NCBI GenBank assembly: GCA_029834535.1
Contig: JAQMWT010000350.1
Coordinates: 62,001 to 126,000 of the forward strand
Direction of reading: 5' to 3'
DNA from: Chrysophaeum taylorii
Taxonomy: Eukaryota; Sar; Pelagophyceae; Pelagomonadales; Pelagomonadaceae
DNA length: 64,000 nt
Below the pieces are notes generated by a model. It did not search any database. It was given only the letters and a program-made list of their open reading frames with translations, and had not been told where the DNA came from. A program made the translations under genes and the position numbers. This document shows, in pieces, positions 57,596-64,000 of the stretch. The first letter of the stretch is position 1, and the number at the start of each line of letters is the position of its first letter.

Positions 57596-57867
57596 CTCTT
57601 TGCTTTCGTGCTTGAAGAAGTCAACTGAATTGGTGGTTTGCACCCTCTTTGAAGAAGCGTCGATGAATAAATATATAAATAAATAAATAACCGAAGCGTT
57701 TTTTTCTTCTCCATAAAAACGCCCTGAGCGCGCTCGGGACAACAACAACAACATAAATAATCGACCAGGGGCCGCATTCCATTCTTCGTAGTAATAAAGT
57801 AAAACGGAACTTCCGAAGAAGAAGAAGATTAGAAGCGTGCGAAATTTCCAATGCGTCGTCCTACATT

Positions 57868-58632
57868 CTACGGAAGGATGGGAAAGAAGACCGCGAGCAC
57901 AATAAAGACGGAGAGGCCCATGAGGACGACCGGGACCGGAATTTTGGCAAGATGCGCTGCGAGGTACTCGGAGGACTCCATCATGATCCCGACGCAAGCA
58001 GCAATAACGGTGGCCCCCAAAAAAATGCCCGGGACGAGCTCGTACCACGCGAATACGCCGCTCAGTGCGAGGGAGACGTAAACGATGAAGTCATCCGTTG
58101 ACCCAAGACACGCGACGACAATGACGTCGTTGATGCGAAGGTGATCATCGGCCGAGGTTGCCTCGACGCAGAAGACGGTCTCGAGAAATGAAGAGAGCGC
58201 GCTTTTGCCGTCGACTTCTCCGTCCTTGTCCTCTGAGCCGTACTTTGACTGTTCACTTTCGAGAAGAGATACGTTGTCATCGAATGTTTTCGGTCTTCGA
58301 CACGAGTCGAAGTAGCCGTCGGTGATCATGGACGCGAGGGCGTACGAGAACAAGAGCCCCGCCGCGGCAAACGAGATAATGTGCCTTATCATATTGTTTT
58401 CCTTGTGAGAGGTGTTCTCCAGCACGACGTTGAGGGTTATCGATATGACGACCGCGAGGACGGTGAGGACGCTGACGGACAGAACGTAACGCGCGCCGAC
58501 ACCCCACTTCTGTAGGCGGTTCGCCTTGGCCATAAACGGCGTCAGCCAAAGCACATCGTCGCAGCCGCAGATGAATTTCAGGACCGCCGCCAAGAAAATC
58601 TTGACGAAGATCACATCATAATGGTGTCTCAT
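57868..58632 (-). CDS. Multi-pass membrane protein, paralogue 1
   Basis: 254 residues with six to seven hydrophobic helices in two halves. Each half carries a helix with paired Asp: KFICGCDDVLWLTPFMAKAN (about residue 20) and VVACLGSTDDFIVYVSLALS (about residue 175). The paired DD at matching positions suggests a two-repeat cation transporter, as in the LysE/CadD-like and GDT1/TMEM165 groups, but the exact family is not clear. A soluble, Ser/Asp-rich loop joins the halves. About 60% similar by eye to the next gene on the same strand (59198-60007), so the two are tandem duplicates. Confidence 0.7.
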   Translation of the reverse strand: MRHHYDVIFVKIFLAAVLKFICGCDDVLWLTPFMAKANRLQKWGVGARYVLSVSVLTVLAVVISITLNVVLENTSHKENNMIRHIISFAAAGLLFSYALASMITDGYFDSCRRPKTFDDNVSLLESEQSKYGSEDKDGEVDGKSALSSFLETVFCVEATSADDHLRINDVIVVACLGSTDDFIVYVSLALSGVFAWYELVPGIFLGATVIAACVGIMMESSEYLAAHLAKIPVPVVLMGLSVFIVLAVFFPILP

Positions 58633-59197
58633 CGCTCTGATCAGAAAATGGACTTTCGTACTACGGACACCCGAGAAAATGTTTTTCCGGTAAAAAATTG
58701 ATCACTGATATCGGAGGGTATATGCTGCTGATACCCTGAACTGATGCTCATAGGTGCGTTCGATCACGGTGTACACGTACTTGCAATGATGATTAATGAT
58801 GATGGCCCGTCATTTTTGAACAGGACGCCGAGATAACATCCCCACTTGCTGCGCTATGAAGGAAGCAATCAATAATAGTGCAACCAAGGACTTCGGAAGT
58901 CAAGGCGAAGCGTGGCTCGAGACGAGGGTCGAGCACAAGATGGCGTCAGGTGCTGAATGAAGTGGGAGCTCGCTCGCTCGCTCGCTCGCTCGCTCGTTTG
59001 TTGCGCACGCGAAGTGGGTGTGTCGCCGGAACGAGGGCGTATGAAAAGCATGAGGGTTTTAAAGCGTCGTCGAGTCAGCAAGAGCACAAACCATATATCT
59101 GGGGACGGATCATACATAGTCTCAAAGTTAGCTTATTATTATTATTAGGAACTAAGGAAGAAGAAGAAGAAGAAGAAGAAGAAGACTCTGGTTCTTC
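58633..59197. other. Spacer between tandem paralogues, with microsatellites
   Basis: (GCTC)n at about 58969-58996, and (GAA)n at about 59157-59184. No gene seen. Confidence 0.6.
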
Positions 59198-60007
59198 CTA
59201 GGGAAGAAATGGGACAAAGACAGAAATGACGATGTAGGCCGAGAGGAACATGAGGATGACGGGGACAGGGATTTTGGCGAGAAATGCTGCGAGGGATTCA
59301 GAGGCGGTCATGAGGATGGCGACACAGGCGGCGATGATGATGGCGCCAAACATAATGCCGGGGATAAGCTCGTACCACGCGAACTCGCTGCTCAGGGCGA
59401 TAGAGAGATAAACGATAAAGTCGTCCATGGAGCCGAGACACGCGACGACGACGACGTCATCGACGCGAAATTCGTCGCTATCCGCGGCGTCGGTCGGTGC
59501 CGTCTGACGACTCGAGACGGACTTAAAACACAAAACGCGTCCAAGGAACCAAACGAGCGCGCGCTTGGCGCAGCCATCGTCGTCGTCGTCCTTGTCGTCC
59601 GAGCCATAGGTCGGATGCTCCTCTCCGAGCAGAGGATCCTCGAGCGTTTTCTCGCGCGGTCTCCGGCACGAGTCGAAATAGCCTTCGTCGTACATCGTTG
59701 ATAGCGCGTATGCCATCAGGAGTCCCGCGGCGACAAACGAGATGATACTCGATACCAGGGTATCCTCTCGGTGCGAGGTGTTCTCCAGGGCCGCGTCGAG
59801 GGACACCGCGATGAGGATCGCGATGATGGTCAGCACTGTCACCGAGAGCACGTAACGCGCCCCGACCCCCCATTTCTGCGCTCGGTTCGCCTTTGCCATG
59901 AACGGCGTCAGCCACAACACGTCATCGCAGCCGCAGATGAACTTGAGGAGCGCCGCCAAAAATATTTTGACGGCGACCACCTCTGTCCGGCGCAACACCT
60001 TGTTCAT
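59198..60007 (-). CDS. Multi-pass membrane protein, paralogue 2
   Basis: Same architecture as its neighbour: KIFLAALLKFICGCDDVLWL, then a Ser/Asp-rich loop (DPLLGEEHPTYGSDDKDDDD), then VVACLGSMDDFIVYLSIALS and a C-terminal helix ending VISVFVPFLP. The start MNKVLRRTEVV is chosen because it aligns with paralogue 1; the open frame reaches 60178 but the extra 57 residues are Arg/Pro-rich and unmatched. The proposed role is cation transport via the paired Asp helices; substrate unknown. Confidence 0.7.
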   Translation of the reverse strand: MNKVLRRTEVVAVKIFLAALLKFICGCDDVLWLTPFMAKANRAQKWGVGARYVLSVTVLTIIAILIAVSLDAALENTSHREDTLVSSIISFVAAGLLMAYALSTMYDEGYFDSCRRPREKTLEDPLLGEEHPTYGSDDKDDDDDGCAKRALVWFLGRVLCFKSVSSRQTAPTDAADSDEFRVDDVVVVACLGSMDDFIVYLSIALSSEFAWYELIPGIMFGAIIIAACVAILMTASESLAAFLAKIPVPVILMFLSAYIVISVFVPFLP

Positions 60008-60363
60008 TGGTCCTGACTGGGCATCATCTGCGGGTGGTGGCGGCCTCAGAAAAAAAAACAATAAGTAAGTGACGTCAACCGGTTTGTTTGTTTCATTGAC
60101 GCAAGCAAGCCACCACCGTGTGAAACCGTTGTTGCGGCGGCGCAGGCCAGAAGGACCTCCTGACTCGAGATTGCTCAATCACACAGTGTGATGAGGCACT
60201 CGGCAGCTATAGGACGACAAGTCCCGTGCGGACCATATGCACCGCAGAGCATGATTATGATTGATTTCGTGCCGCGGCGAAAGCGAGGGTCTCCTCGAAT
60301 CGACGAAGAATAAATTAAGGGTGATTGATGATTACCTACTCAGTCAATCAATCAATCAATCAA

Positions 60364-60975
60364 TCAATCAGGACTGGCGTCGAGTCGGCGCAACGTCGCT
60401 GCCCGGATCTTGGCGCTCAGGTCGGTGGGGCTCGGCGAGGCAGCACCGGCGGACTCAGCGGCCATGCTGTAGCCTGTTCCTTGGAAGGCCTGGAAAGAGG
60501 TCGTGGTGTTGGCGGAAACCGTGGTGCCGCGGGAGGGCGCCGGGAGACCATCCGGCGGCTTGAGAAGGTGTCTTGGGAGCAGACAGGCGACGCACGAGCC
60601 GAGCAGGGCCATGCGGTTGATCCAGGGCGGAACGTGCGCGGTCGTTAGCTCGAAGACGAGGGCGTCGGCAAAGGCGTTGCAGTTGTTGGTCATGATGTCG
60701 TAGCCCGAGGGTGTGAAGCGGGCGCGGAGAGAGTCGATCGCGTCCGCGAGGGTCGCACGGCCGCCCTCGAATTGACCCATCTCAACGGTCCCGCGGAAGA
60801 CGGCGTTCGGGACGCTTCTGGGAGACGTGTCGTAGATCCCGACGTTGGGTGCGTACGAGTACTCGCGCCCGTCGATCTCGACCCCCGAGTGATAGAATCC
60901 GAGTCCCACGGATGACAGGAACTCGTTGGCTTCGTTGAAGTCACGCAGGGCGTACACGTTGAGCGCGACTCGCAT
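60364..60975 (-). CDS. PPPDE (DeSI-type) peptidase
   Basis: About 203 residues from MRVALNVYALRDFNEAN. The catalytic pair is visible: His in LGFYHSGVEIDGREYSYAPN and Cys in YDIMTNNCNAFADALVFEL. PPPDE thiol peptidases remove SUMO or ubiquitin from substrates. The Pro-rich lid segment WINRMALLGSCVACLLPRHL follows as in DeSI proteins. The C-terminal 50 residues are low-complexity. Divergent from the SEP-UBX gene with about 75 bp between starts. Confidence 0.9.
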   Translation of the reverse strand: MRVALNVYALRDFNEANEFLSSVGLGFYHSGVEIDGREYSYAPNVGIYDTSPRSVPNAVFRGTVEMGQFEGGRATLADAIDSLRARFTPSGYDIMTNNCNAFADALVFELTTAHVPPWINRMALLGSCVACLLPRHLLKPPDGLPAPSRGTTVSANTTTSFQAFQGTGYSMAAESAGAASPSPTDLSAKIRAATLRRLDASPD

Positions 60976-61049
60976 CGTCTTGCATCGATGTTCGACGACC
61001 AAGAAGCAAGAGGGTAAGGAGTTTTTCGTTCGTATCTTGTGATAGAGAT

Positions 61050-62180
61050 ATGGCAGCAGAAGCGAAGAAAGAGCAGCTTCCGGAACGGCTCCGCGAGGCC
61101 CTCAAGAGGCAGCCATACAACACGCCGCCGCCGGAGACGCACGACATCGAGCGGCGGATGGTCGATGAAATTTTGGGAGGGTGTGGCGTCGCCGACAGGA
61201 GTCAACAGGGCGGCAGCATCGTCACGCAGATGGCGGCACGGCTGCGGCGCGTGGAGCGCGCGATGCAGGCGCTCCGGGCGGAGGTCGCCGTGAAGGAGCG
61301 ACGGGTCTTTGAGCTCGAGGCGGAGAACGCGAGGCTCAGGGAGGGTCTGGTGGTTCGGAGAGGCGAGGAATTAGAACGGCTACGACAACAGGTCCGGGAT
61401 ACGGAGGCATTTCTCGGCGACTACGGTCTCGCGTGGGTCGGGCAGCAGGAGGTGGACGTGGCGCGATTTCTCGCGTCCCTCCGCGATCTCACCGCGCGCG
61501 TCGGTATGTGCGGTAGCAAGCAGATCGCGAGAGTTGGTCGAGTCGCGAGCTTCGAAACGCGAGAGACGGAAAAAATAACGGTCTACCGCGACGGCTTCAT
61601 GCTGCGCGCCGGGCCGTTCCGGCCGTTTTCCGGCGACTCGGCGCGCGCCTTCGTGCGAGACGTTCTCGACGGATACTTCCCGGCCGAATTTAAGTCCGCG
61701 TATCCCGACGGCGTGCCGTTCGACGTCGTCGACGAGACGGGCGAGGCTTACACTTCGGGCAAGGCGCTGGGACCGACCCCCGACGCCTTTTTGGCCAAGC
61801 TGCCCAAGTCGGTCGTCGACAAGCGCGGCCGTATTTTGGAAGTTCGCGACGGAGTCCGGAAGCGACTCGAGAAAAAAGAAAATCGACGGCCTCGCCGCGA
61901 CGCCGCGACGACGCAGGACCCAGCACCGCACAATGTGGCGGCGATCCAGGTGCGCGACGACGACGGCAAGCGCATGTTGCTTTCGATGCGCGTGGACGAC
62001 ACGGTCGGCGACCTGCGCGCCGAGATCGACAAGAACAGACTCGTCACGCCCGGCCTTTTTCCCTCCTACGAGATCCGCACCGCCTTTCCGAGCCGCCGCG
62101 TCTACGACGACCCCCAAGTGACCCTGAAAGACGCCGGCCTCGCCCCGACGGCCACAGTTTTCTTGCGTTTGGTAGTGTAG
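61050..62180 (+). CDS. Coiled-coil, SEP and UBX domain protein (UBXN11-like)
   Basis: 376 residues. Coiled coil at about 60-130, then a SEP domain (ITVYRDGFMLRAGPFRPFSG, VLDGYFPAEFKSAYPDGVPF) and a C-terminal UBX domain (IQVRDDDGKRMLLSMRVDDT, then VTLKDAGLAPTATVFLRL with the terminal strand). This order matches UBXN11/Socius and related p97 (Cdc48) cofactors. The UBX domain would bind the p97 N-domain; the usual Phe-Pro-Arg loop is seen only as TAFPSRRV. It probably links p97 to specific substrates. Single exon. Confidence 0.85.
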   Translation: MAAEAKKEQLPERLREALKRQPYNTPPPETHDIERRMVDEILGGCGVADRSQQGGSIVTQMAARLRRVERAMQALRAEVAVKERRVFELEAENARLREGLVVRRGEELERLRQQVRDTEAFLGDYGLAWVGQQEVDVARFLASLRDLTARVGMCGSKQIARVGRVASFETRETEKITVYRDGFMLRAGPFRPFSGDSARAFVRDVLDGYFPAEFKSAYPDGVPFDVVDETGEAYTSGKALGPTPDAFLAKLPKSVVDKRGRILEVRDGVRKRLEKKENRRPRRDAATTQDPAPHNVAAIQVRDDDGKRMLLSMRVDDTVGDLRAEIDKNRLVTPGLFPSYEIRTAFPSRRVYDDPQVTLKDAGLAPTATVFLRLVV

Positions 62181-62426
62181 GGAGTTCGATTTTGACAGAA
62201 TCCTGAAGACGCGTCTCTCCTCGTATGATATTATTATTTACCCCTGGGGTGGGATGGGGTGGGGCGGTATCGACGAGGAGGCGGTATCGACGAGGAGGCG
62301 GTATCGACGAGGAGGCGGGACGAGGACTCTCGGACTCGAGGACTCGAGGACTCGAGGACTCGAGGACTCGAGGACTCGAGGACTCGAGGACTCGAACTCT
62401 CGAACTCTCGGACTCGAGGACTCGGC

Positions 62427-62460
<34 letters not shown>

Positions 62461-62576
62461 GAGCACCCGCGCGTCGGTCGGCGAGGACGACGAGATCGCG
62501 ATCTCGAAACGAGTCGAGTTAGTGCGCGCACGCACGGAGGGGAATCAGCAGATCGATCGAGGTGCATAGTCAGGGA
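62181..62576. repeat. Minisatellite cluster between genes
   Basis: Three adjoining arrays: four near-perfect 17-bp units (CGACGAGGAGGCGGTAT type) at about 62269-62322; about ten units of GGACTCGA/GAGGACTCGA at about 62329-62425; and (ACA)n at about 62428-62460. The middle array codes for repeating peptides on both strands, but these are artefacts of the repeat. No gene. Confidence 0.85.
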
Positions 62577-63992
62577 TTAGGAGAGCGAGTTTTGCCTGGA
62601 GGCGCCGTAGTCGAGGGTGAGGCGGGGGCGCGTTCGGACCTTGAAGACCGCCTCGTGCTCGAAGCCCTGGATGTGGTTTCTGGTGGCAAAGACGAGGGCT
62701 TCACCGTCGCGCATCTGGCGAGCGCGTTCGAATCCGTCGTCCGGCATGGGGAGCTTGGCGGCGAGGTACTCGAAGGAGTCGTTCGAGTGAGCGCGATGCA
62801 CCACTGCGACGGAGACGAGCTCGAGGAGCTCCCCCGGCACGGCGAACGGGGACTGGGTCGAGACGAGGACTCTGATGCCCTCGTGACGCATCAAGCGGAC
62901 CGCGTCCAATATATCCGCAGCCAAACCCGAGGTCTTGCCGTCGAGGTATTTGTGGGCCTCGTCGAAGGCGACGACCTTGCCAAAGGGGAGGCGAAGCGCC
63001 CGGAACTGGGAGAAGAGAACCCGAAAGATAGCGTTCGCCTCGAGCGCGGACAACACGGGGTCGGCGAGGTCGGCGACGACGAGAGCACCGGCCTCGACGA
63101 CGCGCGAAAGGTCCCGCTGCTTGTCTCTGAGATCCTGGTTGATCTCCGACTCGGCAACGATCGATTCGAGGAGCGCGATTTGTTGTTTGAGAGGCCCGTT
63201 TCGGCCCTCGAACTCGCTCTCGATTTCCTCCAAAAACCCCTCGAAATCAGGAATTTTCGCGCGGCGCTGGTACCCCCGAAGCTTGTCGAGCATCGCGGAC
63301 ACGTACAGCTGCTGCTGCTCCTGCTGGGCGTCGCTCTCGCTGATGCGCATCAAAATTTTCAACTGCCGCGCGTCGAGGCTCGCCCAACGAAACAACAGCG
63401 GGAAAACCTCGGCCCCCATTCCCTCGTAAAACTTGCGGCGTTGCGAGTAAAAGGACGGCGACACCAGGACCACGACCTTGCATCCGCTCGGCAGGATCGC
63501 CGACTCGCGCAGGGCCGTCGCCTCGCAGACGCTTGTCTCGCACGTGTCGTAGCGAACCACCAGGCCCGTCATCTCCCGCGCCAACCGCACGACCGGCCGC
63601 TCTTCGGGCAGCTCGCACCGAAGGAGACAGTTCTCCAGGACGCACATCATCGTGTGGGACTTCCCGGCACCCTGGACGCCCGTCACCACCAAACAAAAGG
63701 GTTCGCTCGTGTTGAGGAAGACGTGCTTGTCGTCGTCCGGCACGGACTCGATCAGGCGCCCGAGATAGCCCGCGTCGCCCGAGGTCGCTTCGTACCACCG
63801 CTCGCCCCCCAACGGCGCGCGGTGTCTTTCTTCCACACTTGCCACATCCTCGCCGAAAAACGTCTCGTACATGTCGACTTCGGTCTCGGGCGCGACGTCC
63901 CTAAGCGACGTCGAAGGCCGTACCGCGTCCGTCTCCGGCACCTTCCCGTTCTTCTTTTTCCGCCTCAAAGAACCGTCCACCACCCACACCAT
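62577..63992 (-). CDS. HerA/FtsK-like P-loop ATPase
   Basis: 471 residues, possibly continuing beyond the right edge at its N-terminus. Walker A is LVVTGVQGAGKSHTMMCVLE (about residue 105). Walker B is GKVVAFDEAHKYLDGKTSGL (about residue 345) followed by RVLVSTQSPFAVPGELLELV, a sensor-like segment typical of HerA-type ATPases. A helical insert (about 190-300) lies between. HerA proteins pump or unwind DNA with NurA in archaea; eukaryotic relatives of this kind occur in algae and fungi without a known role. The first 40 residues are basic. Confident in the P-loop fold, less in the HerA assignment. Confidence 0.65.
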   Translation of the reverse strand: MVWVVDGSLRRKKKNGKVPETDAVRPSTSLRDVAPETEVDMYETFFGEDVASVEERHRAPLGGERWYEATSGDAGYLGRLIESVPDDDKHVFLNTSEPFCLVVTGVQGAGKSHTMMCVLENCLLRCELPEERPVVRLAREMTGLVVRYDTCETSVCEATALRESAILPSGCKVVVLVSPSFYSQRRKFYEGMGAEVFPLLFRWASLDARQLKILMRISESDAQQEQQQLYVSAMLDKLRGYQRRAKIPDFEGFLEEIESEFEGRNGPLKQQIALLESIVAESEINQDLRDKQRDLSRVVEAGALVVADLADPVLSALEANAIFRVLFSQFRALRLPFGKVVAFDEAHKYLDGKTSGLAADILDAVRLMRHEGIRVLVSTQSPFAVPGELLELVSVAVVHRAHSNDSFEYLAAKLPMPDDGFERARQMRDGEALVFATRNHIQGFEHEAVFKVRTRPRLTLDYGASRQNSLS

Positions 63993-64000
63993 CGACTTCT

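Noticed and set aside
57596-58048. Upstream 150-codon extension of the HDAC
   Set aside because: The sequence is AT-rich and reads through the intergenic region; the conserved HDAC start is at 57595.
62234-62580. Repeating peptide ORFs (SRTRGLED type) on both strands
   Set aside because: They come from the minisatellite, which is open in every frame.

Overview
The window is nuclear DNA from a eukaryote, most likely a photosynthetic stramenopile (heterokont) or another alga with a complex, red-derived plastid. Three things point there. Genes are GC-rich and densely packed, with very short GT-AG introns (nine resolved here, 38-69 bp). Several proteins start with a signal peptide followed by the plastid-import signature (A-F or similar at the cleavage site), including a zeaxanthin epoxidase. 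A signal-peptide-bearing E1 enzyme fits the symbiont-derived ERAD-like import machinery of such plastids. A CFAP251/WDR66 gene indicates a flagellate stage, and GRIM-19 is a mitochondrial complex I subunit.

Layout. 1-3.5 kb: degraded Ty1/copia element (minus). 3.6-7 kb: YrhK-repeat membrane protein, coiled-coil protein, YchJ/SEC-C protein. 7.3-15.3 kb (minus): an accessory block with, in transcription order, an OTU-like ORF lacking the catalytic Cys, a very long two-frame ORF, a second possible OTU-like ORF, a frameshifted Fanzor (eukaryotic TnpB, RNA-guided nuclease family) C-terminal half, and a Pif1/Helitron helicase remnant. This is the most unusual part of the window. 15.3-19 kb: gene-poor, with a decayed LINE endonuclease. 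19-27 kb: mercaptopyruvate sulfurtransferase, dienelactone hydrolase, then five tightly packed minus-strand genes, three with plastid-type leaders. 27-30.5 kb: gene-poor. 30.5-34.8 kb: second copia element (plus) with a 202-bp SINE-like insertion and a primer-binding region matching the 3' half of initiator tRNA-Met. 34.9-39.6 kb: zeaxanthin epoxidase and Uba1-type E1. 40-46.5 kb: CRY-DASH photolyase between a broken and an intact copy of a secreted GPSY-motif protein. 47.8-64 kb: dense housekeeping and ciliary genes (HAD phosphatase, CFAP251, UMP-CMP kinase, GRIM-19, FYVE-RING protein, class II HDAC, tandem membrane-protein paralogues, PPPDE peptidase, SEP-UBX protein, HerA-like ATPase).

Functional links are mostly general. 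Ubiquitin-related genes recur (E1, RING, PPPDE, SEP-UBX, OTU-like ORFs). The 24-27 kb minus array and the epoxidase look plastid-directed. The mobile elements lie between the gene-dense islands, and some are nested (SINE-like in copia, repeat beside helicase).
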